A stretch of DNA of 64,000 bases from Rufibacter glacialis (lineage in GTDB: Bacteria; Bacteroidota; Bacteroidia; Cytophagales; Hymenobacteraceae), in assembly GCF_008271745.1 (NCBI RefSeq), contig NZ_VKKZ01000019.1, positions 186,001 to 250,000 on the forward strand. Reading direction: 5' to 3'. Below the pieces are notes generated by a model. The model did not search any database. It saw only the letters and a program-made list of their open reading frames with translations, and was not told where the DNA came from. The translations under genes and the position numbers were made by a program. This document shows positions 15,672-24,058 of the stretch, piece after piece. The stretch's first letter is position 1, and every line of letters starts with the position of its first letter.

Positions 15672-15950
15672 AAAACGGGCTTAAAACACAAAGACAGCTG
15701 GCGCGGGTCTAAAGACTCGTGCCACAGGATGAAGCGAGTCTCCAGACTCGCCGGGAACCACCATCAGAGGTGAAGCAGGGCGTCTGGAGACTCCCCTCAT
15801 CTTATGTCACGAGTCAACATACTCGCGCCAAAGACCGACTTACACCTGGTATACGGACTGTTTGGTAAAAACAGGCCGTAAACCAGAAACTACCAGACCA
15901 AACCTTGGCCCTGCATTCCCCGGAGGGCCAGGAACAGACAAACAGAAACC
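15672..15950. repeat. Gap with GGCGCGAGTCT-type palindromes (family G) before cobA
   Basis: Three related pieces occur: TGGCGCGGGTCTAAAGACTC near 15701, GCGAGTCTCCAGACTCGC near 15736, and CTGGAGACTCC...GAGTCAACATACTCGCGCC from 15784 to 15831. Similar pieces are at 18488 (GGCGCGAGCTTACAGCTCG) and 25710. A GTTTT/AAAAC palindrome follows at 15846-15886. Confidence 0.6.
15846..15886. repeat. GTTTT/AAAAC palindrome family copy
   Basis: CTGGTATACGGACTGTTT, GGTA loop, AAAACAGGCCGTAAACCAG. The middle arms (ACGG/CCGT) differ from other copies on both sides at once, a compensatory change. Confidence 0.65.
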
Positions 15951-16763
15951 ATGCAAAAGAAAGGGAACGTGATCATAGCAGGAGCCGGCCCCGGTGACCC
16001 TGAGCTGATCACGGTGAAGACGGTAAAGGCCTTGCGGCAGGCAGAGGTGATTCTGGTAGACCGTTTGGTGAGCGAAGAGATCCTGCACCTGTATGCCTCG
16101 CCTTCGGCGGAGATCGTGTACGTGGGCAAGCAGTGCCGCAGCCATAATACCACCCCGCAGGCCACCATCAATGAACTGCTGGTAGAGTACGCGTTGCTGG
16201 GCAAGAAGGTGCTACGGCTGAAAGGCGGTGACGTGTCTATTTTCTCCAACGTGCTGGACGAACTGCAAAGCTTGGTAGTGCATGAGATTGAATACGAGAT
16301 CATCCCCGGCATCACGGCGGCCCTGGGAGCGGCGGCCTACGCCGGCATTCCCTTGACGGCCCGGCAGCATGCCACCGCGGTGCGCTTTCTCACTTATTAC
16401 ACCTACAGCAAACTCACCGAGGAATACTGGCAGGAGCTGGCCCAGACCGAGGACACGCTGGTCTTTTACATGAGCAGTGAGCGGCTGGCCGAGGTGGTGG
16501 AGAAACTCACGCGCCACGGGATCTCAGAAGAGAAACAGCTGGCCGTGGTGGAACAGGCTACCACACCGTTACAGCACGTGCAAACCAGCAGCCTGTATGC
16601 CTATGAGCAGAAACTGGGCGGCAAATCCTTTGTGTCGCCGTCGCTCGTGATCATAGGCAAAGTGGTGAACCTGCACCAGGAGTTCAAGTGGTTCACCAAC
16701 AACCCAAGTAGAGAACATTACTTCAAGCCGGTCTCAGAACAGGTGGGCTTGGTACTTCAATAA
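15951..16763 (+). CDS. cobA: Uroporphyrinogen-III C-methyltransferase (SUMT)
   Basis: 270 residues. The N-terminal glycine loop VIIAGAGPGDPELITVKTV, the DRLVSEEIL and VYVGKQ segments, the RLKGGD motif and the GITAALGAAAYAGIPLT stretch are classic SUMT signatures. It transfers two methyl groups from S-adenosylmethionine to uroporphyrinogen III, giving precorrin-2. In this cluster the product feeds siroheme for CysI. The second half of siroheme synthesis is on the TauE fusion protein at 20765-22270, so the activities of a three-function CysG are split over two genes. cysJ begins 10 bases after the stop. Confidence 0.94.
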   Translation: MQKKGNVIIAGAGPGDPELITVKTVKALRQAEVILVDRLVSEEILHLYASPSAEIVYVGKQCRSHNTTPQATINELLVEYALLGKKVLRLKGGDVSIFSNVLDELQSLVVHEIEYEIIPGITAALGAAAYAGIPLTARQHATAVRFLTYYTYSKLTEEYWQELAQTEDTLVFYMSSERLAEVVEKLTRHGISEEKQLAVVEQATTPLQHVQTSSLYAYEQKLGGKSFVSPSLVIIGKVVNLHQEFKWFTNNPSREHYFKPVSEQVGLVLQ

Positions 16764-16773
16764 TTTATCTGTC

Positions 16774-18471
16774 ATGTTAGCAGAAGCCAAATTAAAAACC
16801 TTCCTGGAACTGGTCCAGCAATCGTCTAAAGAGGAACTGCTCTGGATGAGCGGCTACCTGGCGGGGCATACTTCTTCCTCTGCCGTTCCCGCCGCAGCGC
16901 CGGCGCCCCAGGCAGCCCCGCCAGCGGTAGGCAAGGTCACCATTGCGTACGGCACGGAGACCGGCAACTCCAAGCGCGTGGCCACTGACCTGGCCGGCAA
17001 GGCCAAGAAAAGCGGCATCAACGCCCGCGTGGTCAGCCTGGACCAATACCGTGTCAACGACCTGGAGAAGGAAGAATACTTCCTGACCGTGATCAGCACG
17101 CAGGGCGAGGGAGACCCGCCGGCCGGGGCCCAGAAGTTCTATGATTACGTGCACCAAACCGATAAAAAGTTGCCCAAGCTCAAGTACAGCGTGCTGGCTT
17201 TGGGTGACACCTCGTACCCGCTGTTCTGCAAAGCCGGCGAAGACGTGGATGCCCAGTTGCAGCGCTTAGGCGGCCGCCCGCTGGTGCCCATCCAGAAGTG
17301 CGACGTGGATTATGAAGACGAAGCCAATGCCTGGTTCCAGAGTGTCTTGCAGACGTTGAACCAGACGGCTACTCCGGCTTCGGCCCCGGCACCTGCTCCC
17401 GCCAAAAAAGGAGGCAAGAAAATCTACAACGGCACCATTCTCTCCAACATCATCTTAAATGACGTGGGTTCTAACAAGTTCACCCACCACATTGAGATTG
17501 AGGCCGAGGATCTAGCCTATGAGCCCGGTGATGCGTTGGGCGTGGTACCCAAGAACCGTCCGTTCACGGTAGAGGCCATTCTAAGAATCACCGGTATCTC
17601 GCCGGAAGAGAAAGTGACGCACCGTAACAGCGAATCTACCGTGCGGGAGCTGCTACACGACAAACTGAACATCACGTTCCTGCCGGAGCGCGTGGTCAAA
17701 AAATATGCCGAGGCGGTGGAGCAGGACATACCGGCTACCCGCATCGATTTACTCGATCTTTTAAGGATTTACCCGGTAAAAGACGCCGAGCAATTCAAAG
17801 AGGTGTTGCAGATTCTGGAGCCCATCGCGCCCCGGCTGTATTCCATCTCTTCGTCGCTGGAGGCCCACACCGGGGAAGTGCACGTGACGGTGGCCCGTGA
17901 CGAATTCCGGATCAACGAAGAGCTGCTGTGCGGCCATTGCTCAGATTACCTTTCTGAGCAGAAAGAAGGCCAGCCGCTGGAGTTCTACATCCACAAAAAC
18001 AGCCAGTTCAAACTGCCCGCACCTGACAAAGACGTGATCATGATCGGGCCAGGCACGGGCGTAGCGCCATTCCGGTCTTTCCTGGCAGAGCGCGATGCCA
18101 CCGGTGCCGAAGGCCGCAACTGGCTTTTCTTCGGGGACCAGCATTTCGCCACTGATTTTCTGTACCAGACCGAGATCCAGAGCTGGTTTGAGACCGGTAC
18201 CCTGACCAAGTTCAACGGCGCCTTCTCCCGCGACCAGCAAGAGAAAGTGTACGTGCAGCACAAAATGCAGGAGAACGCCACCGCTTTCTACGAGTGGTTG
18301 ACCTCCGGGGCCTACGTGTACGTGTGCGGGGCCAAAGAGCCCATGAGCGTAGACGTGGAAAACACCCTTTTGCAGATCATCGGGCTGGGTGCCGGTTCTT
18401 CCCCAGAGGAAGCCGCCGTGTACCTGGAGCAACTGAAAGAAGAAGGCCGCTACCTGAAAGACGTGTATTAG
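16774..18471 (+). CDS. cysJ: Sulfite reductase (NADPH) flavoprotein alpha subunit
   Basis: 565 residues. An Ala/Pro-rich linker (about 30-50) leads to an FMN-binding flavodoxin domain (IAYGTETGNSKRVA near 54, STQGEGDPPAGA, ALGDTSYPLFC). A second Ala/Pro/Lys linker is near 200. The FAD domain holds RLYSISSS near 353, and the NADPH domain holds GPGTGVAPFRSFLAERD near 425 and VCGAKEPM. It ends in Tyr (KDVY), as CysJ proteins do. It passes electrons from NADPH through FAD and FMN to CysI for the six-electron reduction of sulfite to sulfide. Confidence 0.95.
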   Translation: MLAEAKLKTFLELVQQSSKEELLWMSGYLAGHTSSSAVPAAAPAPQAAPPAVGKVTIAYGTETGNSKRVATDLAGKAKKSGINARVVSLDQYRVNDLEKEEYFLTVISTQGEGDPPAGAQKFYDYVHQTDKKLPKLKYSVLALGDTSYPLFCKAGEDVDAQLQRLGGRPLVPIQKCDVDYEDEANAWFQSVLQTLNQTATPASAPAPAPAKKGGKKIYNGTILSNIILNDVGSNKFTHHIEIEAEDLAYEPGDALGVVPKNRPFTVEAILRITGISPEEKVTHRNSESTVRELLHDKLNITFLPERVVKKYAEAVEQDIPATRIDLLDLLRIYPVKDAEQFKEVLQILEPIAPRLYSISSSLEAHTGEVHVTVARDEFRINEELLCGHCSDYLSEQKEGQPLEFYIHKNSQFKLPAPDKDVIMIGPGTGVAPFRSFLAERDATGAEGRNWLFFGDQHFATDFLYQTEIQSWFETGTLTKFNGAFSRDQQEKVYVQHKMQENATAFYEWLTSGAYVYVCGAKEPMSVDVENTLLQIIGLGAGSSPEEAAVYLEQLKEEGRYLKDVY

Positions 18472-18542
18472 TAATCATTTGCTAAGGCTGGCGCGAGCTT
18501 ACAGCTCGTGTCCGAACGCCTTCCGGAATGATCCTCCTCAAT

Positions 18543-18633
18543 TTGTCATCTTGAAAAGATCTTGGTAGCGAACGGCAGTCACGTTTGAGTAGAGCTTTTC
18601 TAGTTCGCCCACAAGATCCTTTCAGGATGACAA
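18543..18633. repeat. Dispersed 90-base hairpin element, family C copy 2
   Basis: TTGTCATCTTGAAAAGATC begins and CCTTTCAGGATGACAA ends the unit. The central GAACGG...CTAGTTCGCC parts match copy 1 at 14138-14227. It lies between cysJ and cysI. Confidence 0.75.
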
Positions 18634-18668
18634 TAACTCCGGGGACGAAGAAGTAATTCAGGACTGCG

Positions 18669-18705
18669 GTTTTAGGGTCTGTTTTCCTGAAAATAGGTCC
18701 TAAAC
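18669..18705. repeat. GTTTT/AAAAC palindrome family copy
   Basis: GTTTTAGGGTCTGTTTTC, CT, GAAAATAGGTCCTAAAC. It lies 56 bases before the cysI ATG. Confidence 0.65.
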
Positions 18706-18760
18706 AGAAATAAAAAAATCAATGGCGGGAGCTTTCCTGTCATTACATAGACCAGTTACC

Positions 18761-20440
18761 ATGTCAACTGAGAAAAAGAATCTATCGCCCATAGAGAAAA
18801 TAAAAGAGGTGAGCCAGGGCTTGCGCGGCACGCTTAAGGAAAGCCTGAAAGACGAGATCACCGGGGCCATCCGGGAAGATGACACGGCGTTGGTGAAGTT
18901 CCACGGCATGTACATGCAAGATGACCGCGACCGCCGCGAAGACCGCGCCGCCAAGAAACTGGAGCGCCTGTACTCGTTCATGATCCGGTTGCGTTTGCCC
19001 GGTGGTTTCATGACCCCGGAGCAGTACATTGCCACGCACAACATTGCCGGCGAGAACTCCACGGGCGTGATCAAGATCACCACGCGCCAGACGTTGCAGC
19101 TGCACGGCATTGTCAAGGCCAAGACCAAGCCCACCATCAAAGCCTTCAACCAGGCCGGGCTGGATTCCATTGCCGCCTGCGGCGATGTGAACCGGAACGT
19201 GGTGTCCAGCGCGAACCCGCTGGAGTCACCCCTGCACGAGCGCATCTTCCAGTACGCTGACCGCATCAGTGAGTACCTGTTGCCCAAAACCCGGTCGTAT
19301 TATGACGTGTGGCTGGACGAGGAGAAGATCTACGACAAGGTAGAGGAAGAAGACCCGCTGTACCAGGACCGGTATCTGCCCCGCAAGTTCAAGATCGGGC
19401 TTGTCATTCCGCCTAACAATGACTCAGACGTGTTCGCGCAGGACCTAGGCTTGATCGCGATCATTGAGAACGGGGAACTGCAGGGCTTTAACCTGGCGGT
19501 GGGCGGCGGTCTGTCGTTCACCCATGGCAACCAGGAAACCTATCCGCGGCTGGCCACGGAGATCGGATTTGTGAGCACCGAGGAATCTGATGAGAAGCTG
19601 TTCAAGGTGGTTTATGAAGTATTAACCGTTCAGCGGGACTTCGGGAACCGGGCCGACCGCAAACTGGCCCGCCTCAAGTACACGGTAGACAACATGGGCC
19701 TTGGTGTTTTCCGGGCGGAAGTAGAAAAACGGACCGGATTCGCGTTGGAAACTGCTCGCTCCTATGAACTGAAAACGCGGGTAGACCACTACGGCTGGGC
19801 TCAGAGCTACAATGGCCTGTTGCATTACACCGTGTTCGTGGAAAACGGCCGCGTCACAGACCTGGACAACGTGGCCCTCAAAACGGCTATGTTAGAGGTA
19901 GCCCAGACCGGTAAAGCCAACTTCCGGTTTACCTGTAACCAGAACGTGATCCTGAGCGACATCACGCGGGAGAACCAAGCCGCTATTGAGGAGATTCTGG
20001 TAAAACACAATGTAATCCCGCATACCCAGGCGGCCTCACTGCTGCGCAAGAACGCCATGGCCTGCGTGGCCTTGCCTACCTGTCCGTTGGCCCTGGCCGA
20101 GGCCCAGCGGTATCTGCCGGAATTGGTCACCAAGATAGACGGCGTACTGGAAACCCATGGCCTGCTGGATGAGGAAATCATCATCAGGATGACCGGTTGC
20201 CCTAACGGGTGCGGCAGATCCGTACTGGCGGAGATTGGCTTTGTAGGCACGGCCCCAGGCCGCTACAACCTGCACCTGGGCGGCGATGAGCAAGGCCAGC
20301 GCCTGAACAAGGTCTACCGCGAGAACCTGGATGAGGCCGCTATTCTACAGGAACTGGATACTGTTTTCTTTAGCTTCAAACAGAACAGAACCACTGGAGA
20401 GCGCTTCGGTGATTTCGCGTACCGCACGCTGGTCAATTAA
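18761..20440 (+). CDS. cysI: Sulfite reductase (NADPH) hemoprotein beta subunit
   Basis: 559 residues. The two halves of the sulfite/nitrite reductase fold are visible. The cysteine pairs that bind the siroheme-linked 4Fe-4S cluster are CVALPTC near residue 434 and TGCPNGC near 478. TTRQTLQLHG and ANPLESPLHER are substrate-site segments. It reduces sulfite to sulfide using electrons from CysJ. The ATG at 18761 (MSTEKKNLSPIEKIKEVS) is used because it matches family length; the frame runs open upstream to 18722 without a family-like extension. Known relatives of this size accept NADPH-derived electrons, consistent with cysJ next door. Confidence 0.95.
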   Translation: MSTEKKNLSPIEKIKEVSQGLRGTLKESLKDEITGAIREDDTALVKFHGMYMQDDRDRREDRAAKKLERLYSFMIRLRLPGGFMTPEQYIATHNIAGENSTGVIKITTRQTLQLHGIVKAKTKPTIKAFNQAGLDSIAACGDVNRNVVSSANPLESPLHERIFQYADRISEYLLPKTRSYYDVWLDEEKIYDKVEEEDPLYQDRYLPRKFKIGLVIPPNNDSDVFAQDLGLIAIIENGELQGFNLAVGGGLSFTHGNQETYPRLATEIGFVSTEESDEKLFKVVYEVLTVQRDFGNRADRKLARLKYTVDNMGLGVFRAEVEKRTGFALETARSYELKTRVDHYGWAQSYNGLLHYTVFVENGRVTDLDNVALKTAMLEVAQTGKANFRFTCNQNVILSDITRENQAAIEEILVKHNVIPHTQAASLLRKNAMACVALPTCPLALAEAQRYLPELVTKIDGVLETHGLLDEEIIIRMTGCPNGCGRSVLAEIGFVGTAPGRYNLHLGGDEQGQRLNKVYRENLDEAAILQELDTVFFSFKQNRTTGERFGDFAYRTLVN

Positions 20441-20764
20441 GCCCCGTGAAAGAAGAAGCGTTTCAGGGTTCTTTTGAAGAAAAAGACCCTGAAATGCAGC
20501 CTTTTGACCATTATCATTTCTCTGCCAACCAAAAAGGATAATAGTATAAGTTGCAAGATATAGATGCTTTATATGTCTTATTGCTAATTATATTGTATTT
20601 TTATTGGGTAATTTGTAAAGAATTCTCTAATTTATATCGCTGTAGATACGCCTTCCCCAGCCTCGTCTGCTTCTGTTGTCTGGTTTGCCGGGCGAAGTGC
20701 CTTCTTCCTCTGGTAAGGCCCGGTTCCAAGCCAGAGCTTCCATCATAAACCCTTGAATTTGAAT
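20441..20764. other. 324-base gap upstream of the siroheme/TauE fusion gene
   Basis: It holds a palindrome-family hairpin at 20459-20496, which may act as a terminator or pause after cysI, and an AT-rich stretch 20555-20640. From 20660 to 20737 short pairings are visible (GCCTT/AAGGC, CTCTGG/CCAGAG). Cys codons are frequent in one frame, but it has no ATG. The function of the stretch is not clear. Confidence 0.5.
20459..20496. repeat. GTTTT/AAAAC palindrome family copy after cysI
   Basis: CGTTTCAGGGTTCTTTT, GAAG, AAAAAGACCCTGAAATG. The CAGGGT/ACCCTG arms pair perfectly. It is 19 bases after the cysI stop. Confidence 0.7.
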
Positions 20765-22270
20765 ATGACCACTACCACCATCAAAGAGCAAAATGAGTTG
20801 TTCCCGGTTTTTCTGAAACTGGAGCATCTGACGGTGTTGGTAGTAGGCGGGGGCAATGTGGGGCTGGAGAAACTGACCGCGCTGCTGCAGAATTCCCCGC
20901 GCACCACCATCAAAGTAGTGGCTATCCAGTTCAATGAGGCCTTGCTGCAACTAGCCCAGGAACACCACAACATAGCCCTGGTGCCCAAAGCCTTCAGTGC
21001 CGAAGATGTCATTGGAGCCGATATTGTGATTGTGGCCGTGAATGACCGGGAAGCCAGCCACCAGATTTGCCGGGAGGCCAAGCGCCAGGGCAAATTAGTG
21101 AACGTAGCCGATACGCCTGACCTGTGCGATTTCTACCTGGGCTCCATTGTGCGCAAGGGAAACCTGAAGATCGCCATCTCCACCAACGGCAAATCGCCTA
21201 CCATGGCCAAGCGCCTGAAAGAGACGTTCCAGGAAACCCTGCCCGAGGAACTGGACCAGGTGTTGGACAACCTCCAGCAGATCAGGTACCGCCTCAAAGG
21301 CGACTTTGCCGCCAAGGTGACACAGCTCAATGACATCACCAAAGTCATGGCAACCACGCCCGGCAAGCCGAAGAAACGCAAGTCCGGTTCCTGGGTTATC
21401 GCCTTGGCCTCCGGCGGAATCATAGCCCTGTTGTTCACGGTGCTGGGCTTGCTGCTCTCTGCCTATATTCCGGTGCAGGAGATGGTAGGCCAGACCGGGC
21501 AGTTCCTGCAAAACATTGACTCGCTCTTTTACTGGATGATTGTGGCGGGCTTTGTGGCCCAGATGGTAGACGGGGCTTTGGGCATGGGCTACGGCGTTAC
21601 CTGTACCACCATTCTCATGTCACTGGGGGTGAACCTGCCGGCCATCAGCGGGAGTATCCATACCGCCGAGATCTTCTCCAGCGGCGCCTCTGGGTACAGC
21701 CACTACAAGTTCGGCAACGTGAACATGAAGCTCTTCAAGGTGCTGCTGATACCAGGAGTGCTGGGGGCCATTTTAGGCGCTTACCTGCTGTCTGTGGTAG
21801 GGGAGGAGTATGCCAATTACGTGCGGCCTATTCTGGCCACGTACACGCTTATTCTGGGGGCCAGGATCATCTACACGGCCTTCCGGAAGAACAAGGAGCG
21901 CAAGAAGATCAAGAAGGCGGGTTGGCTGGCGGGCGCCGGCGGGTTCCTGGACTCGTTTGGCGGCGGCGGTTGGGGACCTTTGGTAACCAGCACCCTGATC
22001 TCTAAAGGCCGTACCCCCCGGTTCGTGATCGGTTCGGTGAGCATCACCGAGTTCTTTGTGGCCCTGGCCAGTTCCCTCACCTTCTTTTTCATGCTGGGGC
22101 TAAGCCACCTGCATATCATTCTGGGCTTGATCTTAGGCGGCCTGATTGCCGCCCCCCTTGCCGCCCGTTTGGCTGGCCGCCTGCCCATGAAGACCATGTT
22201 CATCGCCGTAGGCTCCCTGGTGATTATCTGGAGCCTCAGGATTCTGCTGAAAGCAGTAGGGGTTTTCTAG
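20765..22270 (+). CDS. Precorrin-2 dehydrogenase/ferrochelatase fused to TauE/SafE (TSUP) exporter
   Basis: 501 residues with two parts. Residues 1 to about 190 are the N-terminal module of siroheme synthase (CysG-N/Met8 type): LTVLVVGGGNVGLEKL near 25, VNVADTPDLCDFYLGS, and ISTNGKSPTMAKRLKE. It oxidises precorrin-2 with NAD and inserts iron to give siroheme. From about 210 a series of roughly eight membrane helices forms a TauE/SafE permease (QMVDGALGMGYGVTCTT, FLDSFGGGGWGPLVTS), a family that exports sulfite and organosulfonates. Joining cofactor synthesis for sulfite reductase to a likely sulfite safety valve makes sense at the end of this cluster. The ATG at 20765 is preferred to the TTG four codons upstream. 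The transported anion is an inference. Confidence 0.9.
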   Translation: MTTTTIKEQNELFPVFLKLEHLTVLVVGGGNVGLEKLTALLQNSPRTTIKVVAIQFNEALLQLAQEHHNIALVPKAFSAEDVIGADIVIVAVNDREASHQICREAKRQGKLVNVADTPDLCDFYLGSIVRKGNLKIAISTNGKSPTMAKRLKETFQETLPEELDQVLDNLQQIRYRLKGDFAAKVTQLNDITKVMATTPGKPKKRKSGSWVIALASGGIIALLFTVLGLLLSAYIPVQEMVGQTGQFLQNIDSLFYWMIVAGFVAQMVDGALGMGYGVTCTTILMSLGVNLPAISGSIHTAEIFSSGASGYSHYKFGNVNMKLFKVLLIPGVLGAILGAYLLSVVGEEYANYVRPILATYTLILGARIIYTAFRKNKERKKIKKAGWLAGAGGFLDSFGGGGWGPLVTSTLISKGRTPRFVIGSVSITEFFVALASSLTFFFMLGLSHLHIILGLILGGLIAAPLAARLAGRLPMKTMFIAVGSLVIIWSLRILLKAVGVF

Positions 22271-22308
22271 GTCTTTTTTCAAAAAACGCAGGTTTCCTAT
22301 TTCCCACC

Positions 22309-22469
22309 GTAGAGACCAGGCACTGCCTTGTCTCTGACGCATTGCAGGTCTTATTTCCCACATTGCCAATTTCCCAAGGAACGCACCCTCGTTCACCGCA
22401 AGGTTTCTTGCCGGTAATACCTTTTTTACGGGGACTACCGCCGGAGACAAGGCAATGCCTGGTCTCTAC
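22309..22469. repeat. Pair of inverted GTAGAGACAAGG palindromes (family A, copy 2)
   Basis: Units at 22309-22334 (GTAGAGACCAGGCACTGCC TTGTCTC) and 22444-22469 (inverse, ending GGTCTCTAC) are the same type as 187-338. The changed base (CCAGG versus CAAGG) is matched in the partner unit (CCTGG), so pairing between the two units is kept. The right unit overlaps the last codons of metX. Confidence 0.75.
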
Positions 22470-23509
22470 GCGATCACGTCAGAGATCGGCTTTTCTATTT
22501 CCTGGAGCCAGGCGGTGAAATGCTGGGAGATCTTCTGCCCCTCAATGATAAACCCATCATGGCCATAATTGGAGTCAATCTCCACGTAGGTGGCCTGGGG
22601 CAGGTGCCGGGCCAGGAACTGCTGCTCCTGCACGGGGCACAGGATATCGCTGCTGATGCCAATGATCAGCGTTTTCTGGGGTATTTTCTCTAAAACAGGT
22701 TCTAACCGGCCGCCCCGTCCGCGGGCCAGGTGGTGGCTGTCCAGGGCTTTGGTCAGGATCCAGTAAGAGTAGGCATTGAAGCGGTTCACCAGCTTGTCGC
22801 CTTGGTACTGGAGGTAGGAAGACACGCGGTAATTATCCAGTTTCTCAGGGTCTGGGTCGGTCTGATTTTGGGCCAGGATCTGGTAATTGCGGTAAGTGAG
22901 CGTGCCCAGGGCGCGGGCCGCTTTCAGGCCTTTGCTACCGGCGGTTGGGCTGGGTTCTCCCCAGGTACCGTCGGCTTCCAGCATGAGACGCTGCGTGGTA
23001 TGAATGCCTATACTCCAAGTGCTTTCAGCAGCGGCAGTAGCCAAAAGGAACAGGTTATCAATGACCTCAGGCTCTGCTAGCGCCCATTCCAGGACTTGAA
23101 AGCCACCACAGCTGCCCCCTCCCAGAATATGGATTTTCTCCAGGCCCAGGTGTTCGCGCAGCAGGATGTGGGCCCGTACCATGTCGCGGATGGTGACCTG
23201 CGGGAACGTGCTGTAATAGGGTGCCCCGGTCTGGGGATTGTTGCTCAGCGGGCCGGTGCTGCCGTAGCAGGAGCCCAGAATGTTGGCGCAGACAATAAAA
23301 TGTTGTTCAGGGTCAATGACCTTACTTTCCCCTACTATGCCGTCCCACCAATCCAACACGTTGGAATTAGCGGTAAGAGCATGGCAAATCCAGACCACAT
23401 TGCTTTTATTTGCGTTCAGGGTACCAAAGGTGTGGTACGCCACTGTGATTTCTGGAAGTGTTTGCCCTCCTTCTAATTCAAAAGGTTGGTTATATTGAAA
23501 ATAATTCAT
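22466..23509 (-). CDS. metX: Homoserine O-acetyltransferase
   Basis: 347 residues, alpha/beta hydrolase fold, cytoplasmic. The nucleophile elbow is GGGSCGGFQVLEW near residue 132, the catalytic Asp is in SSDILCP near 291 and the His in YGHDGF near 325. HALTANSNV and GSCYGSTGP are oxyanion-hole and substrate segments of MetX. It acetylates homoserine with acetyl-CoA, giving O-acetylhomoserine, which the sulfhydrylase at 24393-25562 can turn into homocysteine with sulfide. It is divergent from the OsmC gene, with a 56-base gap. Its 3' end overlaps a family A repeat. MetX versus succinyl-specific function cannot be settled by eye, but the Bacteroidota context favours acetyl. Confidence 0.93.
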   Translation of the reverse strand: MNYFQYNQPFELEGGQTLPEITVAYHTFGTLNANKSNVVWICHALTANSNVLDWWDGIVGESKVIDPEQHFIVCANILGSCYGSTGPLSNNPQTGAPYYSTFPQVTIRDMVRAHILLREHLGLEKIHILGGGSCGGFQVLEWALAEPEVIDNLFLLATAAAESTWSIGIHTTQRLMLEADGTWGEPSPTAGSKGLKAARALGTLTYRNYQILAQNQTDPDPEKLDNYRVSSYLQYQGDKLVNRFNAYSYWILTKALDSHHLARGRGGRLEPVLEKIPQKTLIIGISSDILCPVQEQQFLARHLPQATYVEIDSNYGHDGFIIEGQKISQHFTAWLQEIEKPISDVIA

Positions 23510-23565
23510 GTAGTACCTTTAACTCTTACAAAGTAAAGGCCTACAGGCGTAAAACCGTAATAAAA

Positions 23566-23988
23566 ATGATAAGAATTGAGATGAACCGGGTAACCGGCGA
23601 CTATGGTTTTGAGGCGAAAGACGCCAACGGCCACCTCCTCACCACCGATACCAGCCCCGAGAATGGCGGCCTGAACGCAGGGGTCCGCCCCATGCAGATG
23701 TTATTGATGGCCCTGGGCGGGTGCAGCGGCATTGACGTGGTCATGATCCTGAAAAAGCAACGCCAAGAGCTACAGGGGCTTAGAATGGAAATTTCGGGGG
23801 AGCGCGAGGCCGGCAAAGAACCCTCACTCTGGAAAAAGGTGCACGTGGTGTTTGAACTGCAAGGCAACCTGGACGTGACCAAAGCCGAGCGGGCCTGTGA
23901 ACTCTCCATGGTGAAATACTGCTCCGTAGCCGAGACGCTGCGCCTGGCCGGGGCCCACATCACCTGGGAAGTAAGGGTTACTGCGTAA
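23566..23988 (+). CDS. OsmC family protein
   Basis: 140 residues with the OsmC/Ohr fold. The two cysteines expected for peroxidatic activity are in LMALGGCSGIDV near residue 59 and VKYCSVAETL near 124. This subgroup is often found near sulfur metabolism genes and may reduce organic hydroperoxides. The start at 23566 (MIRIEMNRVTGDYG) is used; 23581 is an alternative. It lies between metX and the sulfhydrylase, though the 404-base gap to the latter makes co-transcription uncertain. Its specific substrate is unknown. Confidence 0.85.
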   Translation: MIRIEMNRVTGDYGFEAKDANGHLLTTDTSPENGGLNAGVRPMQMLLMALGGCSGIDVVMILKKQRQELQGLRMEISGEREAGKEPSLWKKVHVVFELQGNLDVTKAERACELSMVKYCSVAETLRLAGAHITWEVRVTA

Positions 23989-23990
23989 CG

Positions 23991-24020
23991 AGTTCTGAGT
24001 CTTGAGTTCTGAGTCCTGAG
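23991..24020. repeat. AGTTCTGAGTCTTG heptamer repeat (family E)
   Basis: AGTTCTGAGTCTTGAGTTC TGAGTCCTGAG: four seven-base units, the inverse of the array at 14359-14386. Confidence 0.65.
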
Positions 24021-24054
24021 TTAGGAGTTGTTTTCCAGAAAACGGCTCCTAAAC
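24020..24054. repeat. GTTTT/AAAAC palindrome family copy
   Basis: GTTAGGAGTTGTTTTC, CAG, AAAACGGCTCCTAAAC. AGGAG pairs with CTCCT, a different arm sequence from other copies. Confidence 0.7.
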
Positions 24055-24058
24055 GCCA

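Noticed and set aside
20551..20748. Frame with several Cys codons (VCFCCLVCRAKC) upstream of the siroheme/TauE fusion, possibly a second Cys leader
   Set aside because: The frame has no ATG or GTG near the Cys run and starts only at a TTG far upstream. The small hairpins there do not form a clean competing pair, and no promoter fits. It may be chance.
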